Assembly (NCBI GenBank): GCA_016839055.1
Contig: JAEKNX010000019.1
Span: 1-64,000, forward strand
Length of the DNA stretch: 64,000 bases
Reading direction: 5' to 3'
Origin: Spirochaetales bacterium
GTDB taxonomy: Bacteria; Spirochaetota; Spirochaetia; UBA9216
Within the stretch, counting starts at the first letter, position 1. Every line of letters starts with the position of its first letter. A program made the position numbers and the translations under genes. Positions 33,454-42,041 of the stretch are shown here, piece after piece. Under the pieces are notes generated by a model that saw only the letters and a program-made list of their open reading frames with translations, had not been told where the DNA came from and made no database searches.

Positions 33454-34287
33454 ATGGGTGTTTCTGAAAAACGAAAACTTATCATTAGAGATACTATTAA
33501 AAACTGCGGAACAGTAATAGTAAGCGAGCTCGCCAGCAAGCTTGAAGTATCAGAGATGACAGTCAGACGCGACCTGTCCGAGTTGGAACAAGAAGGTTTT
33601 CTCAAACGCACTCACGGCGGTGCCGTTCGGGAAGTGAGCCGGAGTTATGAGCCGCCTTTTACTGTCCGAACGATGGTGAACCTTAACGCAAAAGCCGCAA
33701 TCGGCGCAAAGGCCGCCTCCTATGTCGAAGAAGGGGACACTATTGCCGTTGATTCCGGAACCACGGCCCTTGAGTTTGCAAAGCATCTCCAGTCATTCAG
33801 ACATCTGACCATTGTGACCCCAAGCATTCATATTGCCTCGCTCTTTCTGTTTAATCCCGGGGTCGAAACAATTCTGGCCGGGGGTGTGGTCCGAAAAACC
33901 GAGGGGTCGCTGGTGGGAGAGATATGCCGCCGAACCTTCGAGAATCTTTATTTTGATAAATTTTTCATGTCTACGGCCGCCATGAGCCCTGATGCCGGAT
34001 TCTCTGAATACATTATAGATGACGCGGTGATTAAAAAGCTGATAATCTCTCACTCAAAAAAAACTATAGCATTGATAGACTCAGGAAAATTTAACCGCAC
34101 GGCCTTCTCTCAAGTCTGCGGACTCGCTGATGTTGACATCCTAATCACCGAGAAAGATCCTGACAGTAAGATTAAAAAATCATTACTTGAAAGTAATGTT
34201 TATATAGAAATTGCCACCGAAAAAGTTCAAATGCCTGCCATCGGTGCTGCTTTGCAGCCCATGCAGGAAAATTTTATAGGAGAATAA
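33454..34287 (+). CDS. DeoR/GlpR-family repressor
   Basis: The 277 residues have an N-terminal DeoR HTH (VSELASKLEVSEMTVRRDLSELEQEGFLKRTHGGA) and the DeoRC sugar-phosphate-sensing domain (AVDSGTTALEFAKHL, LAGGVVRKTEGSLVG, MSTAAMSPDAGFSEY, ALIDSGKFNRTAF). AGGAG precedes the ATG. It heads the operon with SgcQ-like, M29 and FGGY kinase genes (next start 2 bases after its stop) and probably represses it until a phosphorylated intermediate builds up. Confidence 0.92.
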   Translation: MGVSEKRKLIIRDTIKNCGTVIVSELASKLEVSEMTVRRDLSELEQEGFLKRTHGGAVREVSRSYEPPFTVRTMVNLNAKAAIGAKAASYVEEGDTIAVDSGTTALEFAKHLQSFRHLTIVTPSIHIASLFLFNPGVETILAGGVVRKTEGSLVGEICRRTFENLYFDKFFMSTAAMSPDAGFSEYIIDDAVIKKLIISHSKKTIALIDSGKFNRTAFSQVCGLADVDILITEKDPDSKIKKSLLESNVYIEIATEKVQMPAIGAALQPMQENFIGE

Positions 34288-34288
34288 T

Positions 34289-35092
34289 ATGACATGGTTA
34301 AAAGAAGTATTTAATGTAAATAAACCTGTAATTGCGATGTGCCATCTTCAGGCCCTGCCCGGAGACCCAAAATGGGATAAAGAAAAAGGTCTCGGCTGGG
34401 TTATTGAGATGGCCCGAAAAGATCTCAAAGCCCTCCAGAGCGGCGGAGTTGATGGGGTGATGTTCTCTAACGAGTTCAGCCTCCCTTATCTGACTAAAGT
34501 TGAACCTATTACCTATACGACGATGGCCAGGATAATCGGCGAATTGAAACACGAGATAAAAATACCGCATGGGGTCAACGTCCTATGGGATCCGAAGGCA
34601 TCCATCGACCTTGCAGTCGCTGTAGACGGCTTGTTTGTTCGTGAGATATTCTCAGGTGTGTATGCAAGCGATTTCGGCTTATGGAACACAAACTGCGGAG
34701 AGGTAGTAAGACATCAGCATAAAATTGGAGGCGAGAATGTCAAACTTATGTTTAATATCGTCCCCGAGGCCGCCCAGTATTTAGGCACTCGCGATATTGC
34801 AGACATTGCGCGATCAACCGTATTTAACCACATGCCCGATGCACTCTGCGTATCAGGACTTACTGCCGGTGCTGAAACCGATGCCTCGACTCTCAAGACT
34901 GTAAAAGACGCGGTGCCGGAGACGGCAATCTTCGCGAACACCGGGGTAAGGCTGTCCAACATAGAAGAACAACTCTCTATTGCCGATGGAACGGTTACTG
35001 CCACAACATTTAAAAGAGACGGTAAGTTTTTCAACGAAGTCGATGAGAAGCGAGTAAAAGAATTCATGGACAAGGTTAAAAGCCTCAGATAG
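34289..35092 (+). CDS. BtpA/SgcQ-family TIM-barrel protein
   Basis: The 267-residue protein matches the BtpA/SgcQ family (PF03437): MCHLQALPGDPKW, GGVDGVMFSNEFSLPY, PHGVNVLWDPKASIDLAVAV, FVREIFSGVYASDFGLWN and ALCVSGLTAGAETD. SgcQ proteins occur in sugar operons and are thought to act on a sugar or nucleoside derivative, while BtpA was linked to photosystem I biogenesis; the true reaction is not firmly known. It sits 2 bases after the DeoR gene. Confidence 0.88.
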   Translation: MTWLKEVFNVNKPVIAMCHLQALPGDPKWDKEKGLGWVIEMARKDLKALQSGGVDGVMFSNEFSLPYLTKVEPITYTTMARIIGELKHEIKIPHGVNVLWDPKASIDLAVAVDGLFVREIFSGVYASDFGLWNTNCGEVVRHQHKIGGENVKLMFNIVPEAAQYLGTRDIADIARSTVFNHMPDALCVSGLTAGAETDASTLKTVKDAVPETAIFANTGVRLSNIEEQLSIADGTVTATTFKRDGKFFNEVDEKRVKEFMDKVKSLR

Positions 35093-35110
35093 CCTAAGGA
35101 GAATAATAAT

Positions 35111-36178
35111 ATGGACGAACGCTGGAACCGTCTCGGGGACATCCTCGTAAACTACTCAACAGCCGTAAAGCCTGGCGAGCGCGTAATGATCGCCATGGTT
35201 GAGATTGAAACCTGGCCTCTGGCACAGGCTGTTTACCGGGCAGCGGTGAAGGCGGGAGCCTTTCCGCAGATCCAGCTGCTCTCTGAAACTCTGAGGCGAT
35301 CAGTGCTTCGGTTCGGAAATGATGAACAGATAAAATGGGTTCCTGAAATGGAAATGCAGGGCATGGATTGGGCCGACGTTTACATTGGCCTCCGGGGCGC
35401 CCACAATCTATACGAGCTGCAGGACATTCCCGCAGACAGCCTCTCGGCCAATCAGGCGGCTCAGGGCGTGGTATCAACGAGCAGATGGCAGAACACACGA
35501 TGGTGCCTTGTGAGGGTTCCAAACGAGGCCTTCGCCCAACAGGCAAAGACTGATTATGAGACTATTGAGAAGATGTTCTTCAACTCCTGTCTCATTGACT
35601 GGAAAAAGGAATCACTGCAATGGCTCACCTGGTGCAGAGAACTCGAGTGGGGTAAGACGGTCAGAATAACAGGACGCAACACCGACCTGTCCTTCTCTGT
35701 TGAAGGCAGAAAATGGCTGCCGTTTTGCGGCATGAACAACATGCCTGACGGAGAGATAGCTACAGCACCTGTAACATCAACAATTAACGGATATATCAGC
35801 TTCGAGAATCCCGGAGTTCTCGGCGGCCGCCTGATTGAAGACATCAGACTCGAGTGGAGAGACGGAAAACTAATTGACGCGTCCTCCGGAACACAACAGG
35901 AGTTCTTCAAAAGTATAATCACAAAAGATCCGGGGGCCTCCCTCATTGGAGAGTTTGCTATAGGAACAAACTACATGATAGACCGGTTCTGCAACGACAT
36001 TCTGATAGACGAAAAAATAGGCGGCACTATACACATAGCCCTCGGCCGGGCATACCCTGAGTGCGGCGGACTCAACGAATCTTCTATTCACTGGGATATA
36101 GTCAAGGACCTAAGGGCTGAGGGTGCGGTCTTCCTAGACGGAGTTAAAATTCTTGAAGGCGGAAGGATACTCTTGTGA
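35111..36178 (+). CDS. M29-family aminopeptidase-like protein
   Basis: The 355 residues match thermophilic aminopeptidase family M29 (AmpS/PepS). The metal ligands are visible in NMPDGEIATAPV (Glu), LIGEFAIGTN (Glu), GTIHIALGRAYPECGG (His) and SSIHWDIVKDL (His, Asp). CTAAGGAG gives a good ribosome site. It is slightly shorter than the usual roughly 410 residues. The gene is locked between an SgcQ-like gene and an FGGY kinase whose GTG overlaps its stop. A peptidase is unexpected there; it may hydrolyse an amide or glycosylamine intermediate. Confidence 0.85.
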   Translation: MDERWNRLGDILVNYSTAVKPGERVMIAMVEIETWPLAQAVYRAAVKAGAFPQIQLLSETLRRSVLRFGNDEQIKWVPEMEMQGMDWADVYIGLRGAHNLYELQDIPADSLSANQAAQGVVSTSRWQNTRWCLVRVPNEAFAQQAKTDYETIEKMFFNSCLIDWKKESLQWLTWCRELEWGKTVRITGRNTDLSFSVEGRKWLPFCGMNNMPDGEIATAPVTSTINGYISFENPGVLGGRLIEDIRLEWRDGKLIDASSGTQQEFFKSIITKDPGASLIGEFAIGTNYMIDRFCNDILIDEKIGGTIHIALGRAYPECGGLNESSIHWDIVKDLRAEGAVFLDGVKILEGGRILL

Positions 36179-37650
36179 AAAAAGAATGCTTTCTCGGTAT
36201 TGATATCGGCACTGGGTCGTCAAAGGGAGTCATAACCGATATAGACGGAAAGATCCTGTCACAGGCTTCCGTGCCTCATGAGCTGGACATGCCACGCCCG
36301 GGCTGGTACGAGCAGGACGCGGACTCAGTATGGTGGGGTGATTTTGTAAAACTTTGCCGGCTTCTCCTCTCGAAAGCGGACCTACATCCGGAGCGCATCA
36401 TGGCAGTCGGCCTCAGCACAATTGCTCCCTGCGTTCTTCCTGTGGACTCTGCCGGAAAACCACTGCGACCGGGAATAATGTACGGCATAGATACAAGGGC
36501 AGCGGCTGAAATCAGGGAAATTGAAAAGCAGATCGGACGCGATGAGATATTCCGGATAAGCGGCCAGGATCTGTCTTCCCAATCCTGCTGCCCGAAAATT
36601 CTCTGGATAAAAAAGAACGAACCGGAAGTCTGGGCGGCAACCGACAAAATACTTACCGCAGCGGGCTACCTTGTTTACAAGCTCACAGGACGACACACTG
36701 TGGACATCTATGACGCAATTGGTTACGCTCCGCTCTTTAATATTCGAGATAAAACCTGGGACCCGGCTTATGCGAACCTGTTATTTGACCAGGCCCTGCT
36801 TCCCGAACTGCTGTGGAGCAGTGAAACGGCCGGCAGGATTACCCCGGAAGCAGCCGCGCTTACGGGCCTTACCGCCGGAACACCCGTAATAACGGGAACA
36901 GCGGATGCCGCCTCCGAAGCAGTTGGGGCAGGGGTCTGCCGAAGCGGCGACATGATGATGATGTACGGAAGCAGTAATTTCTTCATTCTGAGAACCAAAG
37001 AGCTTAATCCGCTAGCATCATTCTGGGCCTCGAATTTTACCGATGAGGGAAGTTCGGTACTCACAGGAGGAATGTCGACTGTGGGAAGCCTGTTTAAGTG
37101 GTTCACCGAGGCCTTTCCCGGCAGAAGCTTTGAGCAGTGGGAAGCTCTATCGGCCGCGTCACCGGCGGGAGCCGGGGGAATTACCGTCCTGCCCTACTTC
37201 GCAGGCGAGAGAACCCCGCTTAACGCGCCCGAGGCTAAGGGGGCGATTTTCGGACTGACCCTCCAAAGCAAGCCGGGCGATATCTGGAAAGCTCTTCAGG
37301 AATCGATAGGTTTCGGAATAAGGCATAACATAGAAGTCCTTCGTGATGAGGGCGTGGAAGCGCGAAGAATAATGGCAATTGGAGGGGCATCAGAGAGCCG
37401 CAGCCTCCTCCAGACAATATCTGATATTACAGGTATCACACAGTATATCCCCGACAAGACCCTCGGCGCCTGCTACGGGGACGCCTTTCTTGCGGCCGTC
37501 GGAACAGGTTATTTTAATAGCTCGGAAGAATCATATAAATGGGTGGGTGTTGAAGGGGAAATAACGCCTGACAGACATCTCGCGAAATATTATAATGAGC
37601 AATATCTAGTGTTTAGAGACCTTTATGAATCAACGGCCCATCTGAATTAA
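36175..37650 (+). CDS. FGGY-family carbohydrate kinase (xylulokinase-like)
   Basis: The 491-residue ATP-dependent sugar kinase has FLGIDIGTGSSKGVITD, PGWYEQDADSVWW, GLSTIAPCVLPVD, GTADAASEAVGAGV, MMYGSSNFF, LPYFAGERTP and MAIGGASESRSLLQ. The N-terminal pattern (RPGWYEQD) resembles xylulokinase. It starts with GTG overlapping the previous stop by 4 bases. It differs clearly from the FGGY kinase at 29754, so the two operons probably serve different sugars. Confidence 0.88.
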   Translation: MKKECFLGIDIGTGSSKGVITDIDGKILSQASVPHELDMPRPGWYEQDADSVWWGDFVKLCRLLLSKADLHPERIMAVGLSTIAPCVLPVDSAGKPLRPGIMYGIDTRAAAEIREIEKQIGRDEIFRISGQDLSSQSCCPKILWIKKNEPEVWAATDKILTAAGYLVYKLTGRHTVDIYDAIGYAPLFNIRDKTWDPAYANLLFDQALLPELLWSSETAGRITPEAAALTGLTAGTPVITGTADAASEAVGAGVCRSGDMMMMYGSSNFFILRTKELNPLASFWASNFTDEGSSVLTGGMSTVGSLFKWFTEAFPGRSFEQWEALSAASPAGAGGITVLPYFAGERTPLNAPEAKGAIFGLTLQSKPGDIWKALQESIGFGIRHNIEVLRDEGVEARRIMAIGGASESRSLLQTISDITGITQYIPDKTLGACYGDAFLAAVGTGYFNSSEESYKWVGVEGEITPDRHLAKYYNEQYLVFRDLYESTAHLN

Positions 37651-37651
37651 T

Positions 37652-37700
37652 AAAAAAAGCGTGCATCCCCGGGGCTATCTCCGTGATGCACGCTTTTTTC
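37652..37700. terminator. Bidirectional terminator
   Basis: aaaaaagcgtgcat / atgcacgctttttt is a perfect 14-bp outer stem with A- and T-runs, between the convergent FGGY kinase and AllA-like genes. Confidence 0.92.
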
Positions 37701-37709
37701 TTTATACGA

Positions 37710-38213
37710 TTATTTCTCTACTTCGTAATATAAGCCGAACTCATCTTTCAGCTCAAGAGCAAGACAGTCGGTCTCCGGAGTGTCCGACTTGAATACAACA
37801 AAGGTATTAGCCGTCTCAGCCTCGGTCAGCGGAGCATGATGCCAAACGCCGGGGGAAAAGATAACTGCCTCCCCTTTTTTTACCGGAAAGGCTTTAATGG
37901 TCTCAAGGTTCGGTTTTTGGGGATTATTCTTTTCCGCCAGGGCCACAACGACGAAGATGTCTTCGGTCGGAAGAAGGGCCTCACCGGTATTGAAATGACT
38001 TTCCAGAGTCTCTTCAAGTAGACCGTTTTTTCCATAAGTCTGAACAATTGAGACCGAAGTATCGCCCGCATGGCCGAGAACCCCTAGTCTGTTCCAGAAC
38101 TTCAGTTCAGGAATATCAGCATCCGGGGCCTTAATACCTCCGCTTATGAAGGTTCCATATTCACTAAAAGCCTCTGCGCTCATCGGACTTAATTTCACAG
38201 TTTTCTTTTCCAT
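37710..38213 (-). CDS. Ureidoglycolate lyase (AllA)-like cupin-fold protein
   Basis: About 167 residues with the AllA signature region (AFSEYGTFIS near the start, FPVKKGEAVIFSPGVWHHAPL and TPETDCLALEL). I prefer the ATG at 38213 because AAAGG ends about 9 bases before it; the track's TTG at 38219 is too close. It is the last gene of the DhaK/DhaL/ABC operon and there are no other allantoin genes nearby, so ureidoglycolate is unlikely to be its substrate. A lyase or isomerase step on the operon's sugar is an inference. Confidence 0.75.
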   Translation of the reverse strand: MEKKTVKLSPMSAEAFSEYGTFISGGIKAPDADIPELKFWNRLGVLGHAGDTSVSIVQTYGKNGLLEETLESHFNTGEALLPTEDIFVVVALAEKNNPQKPNLETIKAFPVKKGEAVIFSPGVWHHAPLTEAETANTFVVFKSDTPETDCLALELKDEFGLYYEVEK

Positions 38214-38225
38214 CTTCAACCGCCT

Positions 38226-38870
38226 TTAACCATCTATCTCTGAAAGATACTCAGAGAAGGAACTAATTAGAATTGAACCGATTGTCGCTCCGGGGTCCTG
38301 AAGCTCTCGGGATTTCTCCTGGTAATATGCCGCCCGGCCGTGCTGGGCTACCATGTCCATAGTCTTCTCGAGTCCTTCTGCTGCGGCCTTAGCAGCCAAG
38401 ACTCCGGCACTCACCATATCGGCTCCGTCAGACGCGCCCTCCTGCCAGGCTTCTGCCGCCGGAAGGAGGGCGTCAATGATTGTCTTCTCACCGGCCTTTG
38501 CCTTCCCGCGGTCAATTATTCCTTCAACAAAGGCCGTCCAGAATGCGGCGACGTCGCTTATACCGAGGGAGGTGCTGCCTTTGACAGCCTTCCCTCCGCG
38601 CATGAAGCCGGTAGCCATCAGAGTTCCCATTGTTGACGGGGCAGCCTTGGCCATAGCCATGCCGCCCTTCATCAGCATTCCGCCGATGTCGTCTTCCGAA
38701 TAGGTTGAGGCAAACTCATCCATAGCGGAGAAAACAGCCGCCATAGTGAGCCCCAGGTCACCATCACCCATCCTGCTGTCAAGATCGATGAGGTAATCCT
38801 TATTCGCGGCCGCAACGCCGTTCATCTTCGTCAGAAAGCCTTTAATATTGTCTAATGAAAGATTTTCCAT
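38226..38870 (-). CDS. DhaL-family kinase subunit (ATP-binding domain)
   Basis: The 214-residue protein has the Mg-ADP-binding motif DLDSRMGDGDLGLTMAAVF and the helical barrel GTLMATGFMRGGKAVKG. DhaL supplies the nucleotide to the DhaK subunit. No DhaM (PTS) gene is present in the window, so whether ATP or a PTS donor is used is open. It lies 14 bases after the DhaK gene. Confidence 0.92.
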   Translation of the reverse strand: MENLSLDNIKGFLTKMNGVAAANKDYLIDLDSRMGDGDLGLTMAAVFSAMDEFASTYSEDDIGGMLMKGGMAMAKAAPSTMGTLMATGFMRGGKAVKGSTSLGISDVAAFWTAFVEGIIDRGKAKAGEKTIIDALLPAAEAWQEGASDGADMVSAGVLAAKAAAEGLEKTMDMVAQHGRAAYYQEKSRELQDPGATIGSILISSFSEYLSEIDG

Positions 38871-38884
38871 CTTCTCTCCGCCTC

Positions 38885-39889
38885 CTAAAGCTGTACCTGT
38901 TCAAAAAATGGCGAGTTAGCAGGTTTGGCGAGATAATTCTTAAGCTCATCATCGAGTTTCAGGAGCGAGATGGAAGCTCCGGCCATCTCCATTGATGTTG
39001 CGTATTCGCCGGCATAGACGTGAAATACTGAGATTCCTTTATTTTCAAGCATGAGCGAAACCTTGCGGTACATCACGTAGAGTTCCTCTTTAGGAGTAGC
39101 ACCGAGGCCGTTCATAAGAACCGCAACCTCGTCTCCCTTTTTATACGGGAGATCTTCTAAAATTGCATTCAGCATTGTTTCAACTACTTCATCGGCGGGC
39201 TTAAGAGGACCTTTTTCAATTCCGGGCTCGCCGTGAATACCCATGCCTATCTCCATCTGGCCTTCGGCAATGGTGAATGAAGGTTTTCCGACCTCGGGAA
39301 CAATACATGGACTCAGCGCGACACCCATTGTCCGGACATTAGCACAGACTTTATCCGCGACTCTCTTAACATCTTCAAGAGAAGCCATATCATCAGCGCA
39401 GGCGCCCGCAATCTTGAAAACGAAGAAGATACCTGCGACTCCCCTCCTCTTATGTTCCTCGCCCTTCTTGGAGGAGGCAACATCCTCGCCGGCAACTACC
39501 TGGAGAACCTTAATGTCTTCCATGTCGGCCATCTCAGCGGCCATATCGAAGTTCATTATGTCTCCGCCGTAGTTTCCGTATATGTAGAGAACTCCAGCGC
39601 CCTTGTCTATTTCCTTTGTAACCTCTAACATTTGATCGGCGCTTGGAGACTGAAAAACACCTCCGACTGAGCAGCCGTCAAGCATACCATCACCAACATA
39701 ACCGAGAAACAGAGGAAGATGTCCGGAGCCGCCGCCTGTAGCGAGCCCGACCTTTCCTTCTTTACCCTTCGCGTTTACCAGGCAGCGAAGATCATCATTT
39801 ACATATTTCAGCTTATTCGGATGAGCAGCTATTATTCCTTCAATCATCTCATTAACGAAATTTTCAGGTTTATTTAGAAATTTCTTCAT
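38885..39889 (-). CDS. DhaK-family kinase subunit (keto-sugar binding)
   Basis: The 334-residue DhaK domain has GLATGGGSGHLPLFLGYVG, YGNYGGDIMNFDMAAE and the covalent substrate His in MGIHGEPGIEKGP. AGGAG precedes the ATG. DhaKL pairs phosphorylate dihydroxyacetone, and paralogues act on erythrulose or other short ketoses. Because this pair is fused to a sugar ABC operon and lies away from glycerol genes, a C4-C5 keto sugar is at least as likely as dihydroxyacetone. Confidence 0.92.
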   Translation of the reverse strand: MKKFLNKPENFVNEMIEGIIAAHPNKLKYVNDDLRCLVNAKGKEGKVGLATGGGSGHLPLFLGYVGDGMLDGCSVGGVFQSPSADQMLEVTKEIDKGAGVLYIYGNYGGDIMNFDMAAEMADMEDIKVLQVVAGEDVASSKKGEEHKRRGVAGIFFVFKIAGACADDMASLEDVKRVADKVCANVRTMGVALSPCIVPEVGKPSFTIAEGQMEIGMGIHGEPGIEKGPLKPADEVVETMLNAILEDLPYKKGDEVAVLMNGLGATPKEELYVMYRKVSLMLENKGISVFHVYAGEYATSMEMAGASISLLKLDDELKNYLAKPANSPFFEQVQL

Positions 39890-39910
39890 TTTCCACTCCT
39901 ATAAAGTTCT

Positions 39911-39990
39911 ACCACAGATGGTGGTTACGGTGGTGAAGTTTGATTTATCAAACTTCAGGATATCCCTGGACATGAATGTCCAAGGATATC
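39911..39990. repeat. Three tandem hairpins between permease and DhaK genes
   Basis: ACCAC-agatg-GTGGT (39911-39925), a perfect 10-bp GAAGTTTGAT-tt-ATCAAACTTC (39935-39956), and a 15-bp stem with one mismatch, gatatccctggacat / atgtccaaggatatc (39959-39990, loop ga). No T-run. They may set differential mRNA stability between transport and kinase genes. Confidence 0.75.
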
Positions 39991-39998
39991 ACTCCTAC

Positions 39999-41015
39999 TT
40001 ATCCGGCCTTCGCCGCTTTTTTCATATCAGTCATAGACTGTATCCGCTTCTTTTCATTGTATTTATGAAGCAGAAAATTGATTACCATTATAGCAAGGAG
40101 GGCAAATCCCCAGATAAACTTCTTGAAAAACGGACTAAAGGACATGATATTCAAGCCGCTCTGGGTAATCTGAAGAATAACAATACCCATTACAAGACCT
40201 TTAACAGAGCCGAATCCGCCGTCAGGATCAGTCCCGCCCAGAACCGCGACAAGAATAGCCTGAAGAAGGTAGGCCGTTCCGTAACCTGGCCGCATCGAGT
40301 TAACACGGGAAATCATTATCAGGGACGCAAGGCCTGCAAGAACCGCTGTAAGCATATAGGTGTTGATAAGAACCTTTGTGTTATTGACACCTGAAAATTT
40401 AGATACGACCGGATTTGCTCCAACCATGAACATGTTGAATCCCTGCCGGGTTCTCTTGAGTAGAACACTCACGAGAAATGCAATTAACGCGAAAATCATA
40501 AACGGTACAGGAATACCAATTACCGTTCCGCTTCCGAGCCCCATAAATACTTCAGGAAATCCGCTTACGCTGTGGCCCTTCGTAATTACTATTGCCAGCC
40601 CTAGAAAAAGACCCTGTGTACCGAGAGTCGCCAGTATCGGCGGAACCCCGATCATCGCGATCAGCAGTCCGTTAAGAAGCCCGCAGACCATCGAAACTGC
40701 AACTACCGCAACTACAGCAAACAGAATTGCGACTCCAGCGGGCGTTGAAGAATCCATGGAACCGGAGAGAATCAGCGCCGCTATAACTCCTGTGAAATTA
40801 GATATGGAAATAATAGAAAGATCGATTCCACCTGTTATCATCGCCATCATCATCGCAAGAGCCAGAAGCCCGAATTCAGGAAACTGCGACGCCATCGATT
40901 GTAGATTAATACCGGTAAGAAACTTGCTAGGCATCACAATCGACAACAGGATGAAAATCATCATCATTATTATAAAAAGTGTAAAATTCTTGGAACTCTT
41001 TATCTTTATCTTCAC
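39999..41015 (-). CDS. Sugar ABC transporter permease 2
   Basis: The RbsC-type permease (338 residues, about 9-10 helices) has GLLALAMMMAMITGGIDLSI and FMVGANPVVSKFSGVN plus LQAILVAVLGGTDPDGGFGS. GTG start behind GGAGAAGG, 16 bases after the first permease. Two different permeases in one operon match the LsrACDB or RhaSTPQ arrangement. Confidence 0.92.
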   Translation of the reverse strand: MKIKIKSSKNFTLFIIMMMIFILLSIVMPSKFLTGINLQSMASQFPEFGLLALAMMMAMITGGIDLSIISISNFTGVIAALILSGSMDSSTPAGVAILFAVVAVVAVSMVCGLLNGLLIAMIGVPPILATLGTQGLFLGLAIVITKGHSVSGFPEVFMGLGSGTVIGIPVPFMIFALIAFLVSVLLKRTRQGFNMFMVGANPVVSKFSGVNNTKVLINTYMLTAVLAGLASLIMISRVNSMRPGYGTAYLLQAILVAVLGGTDPDGGFGSVKGLVMGIVILQITQSGLNIMSFSPFFKKFIWGFALLAIMVINFLLHKYNEKKRIQSMTDMKKAAKAG

Positions 41016-41030
41016 TTTACCTTCTCCCCT

Positions 41031-42041
41031 CTACACACTGTCGATTGACAGTTTCCTTCGGGCATTAATTTTATTTTGGGCATAAGTAATGGTTACACCC
41101 AGGACAATAATCATTCCGATAAAAAACTCCTGCCAATAAGAAGACAAACCGATCAGAACAAGATTCTTCTGAAGTATTGTAATCAGTGCGACTCCTATCA
41201 AGGTTCCGGTTAATGTACCTGTACCTCCGCTTATTCTCGTTCCGCCAAGCACAACAGCCGCAATTATGTTGAGTTCTGTTCCGACAATATAATTCGGATT
41301 ACTGTAGCGGATCAACGCGAGGTGCATGACTCCCATGACTCCGGCCAGAAGGCCAGCGTAACAGTAGGTGAAGAACTGAATCTTTCTGATGTTATACCCA
41401 GTCCGCTGAGCCGCCTCCCGATTCCCGCCGATGGCATAAATACCGCGACCTATCATTGTGAACTTAAGTATCAGCCAGGTAACAACGACTACAATCACGA
41501 GAATCAGAAAGAAAATCGATAAACCGTATTCAGTCCCGTCGGGCCTCGCAATAGTCAGGATATTCATCTTCCCGAAAGCCTTAATGCTGTCTGGAATATT
41601 ACCGACATTGACTGCCTTTGTTCCGACAAACTCAAGAAGAAGCCCGTGAAAGAGACTACTTGTTCCGAGGGTTGTAATCAGCGTAGGGAGGTTGAATATC
41701 GATATAAAGACAGCATTTACTGCACCGAGGGCGAGGCCCACTGAAATGGATATCAGAAAGGCCATGACAATATTATCAACGCCGGAAGCAATAAGTACAT
41801 TAATTGCTATATACTGCCCGCAGATTGCAATGGCCGTACATGAAACGTCAATTCCTCCGGATAGCAGGACCACAAACACCCCGATTGCAAGGATGGCCGT
41901 TCCGGAACTGCTCCGCAGCAGGTCAAAAATATTTTCGACTGTCATGAATACCGGATTAATGGTGTTAATCACTATCGAGAAAACTATTACTATTAACAGC
42001 AGATAGGTTTCATTTTTCTTGGTCAATTTCTTTAAATTCAC
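41031..42041 (-). CDS. Sugar ABC transporter permease 1
   Basis: RbsC-type permease of 336 residues with AIGVFVVLLSGGIDVSCTAI, AIGGNREAAQRTGYN and AAVVLGGTRISGGTGTLTGTLIG. The GTG start overlaps the ATPase stop (GTGA), so translation is coupled. It forms a heteromeric channel with the next permease. Confidence 0.92.
   Translation of the reverse strand: MNLKKLTKKNETYLLLIVIVFSIVINTINPVFMTVENIFDLLRSSSGTAILAIGVFVVLLSGGIDVSCTAIAICGQYIAINVLIASGVDNIVMAFLISISVGLALGAVNAVFISIFNLPTLITTLGTSSLFHGLLLEFVGTKAVNVGNIPDSIKAFGKMNILTIARPDGTEYGLSIFFLILVIVVVVTWLILKFTMIGRGIYAIGGNREAAQRTGYNIRKIQFFTYCYAGLLAGVMGVMHLALIRYSNPNYIVGTELNIIAAVVLGGTRISGGTGTLTGTLIGVALITILQKNLVLIGLSSYWQEFFIGMIIVLGVTITYAQNKINARRKLSIDSV

Noticed and set aside
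37710-38213. Allantoin degradation gene allA
   Set aside because: No allantoinase, allantoate hydrolase or ureidoglycolate genes are nearby; the context is a sugar kinase operon.
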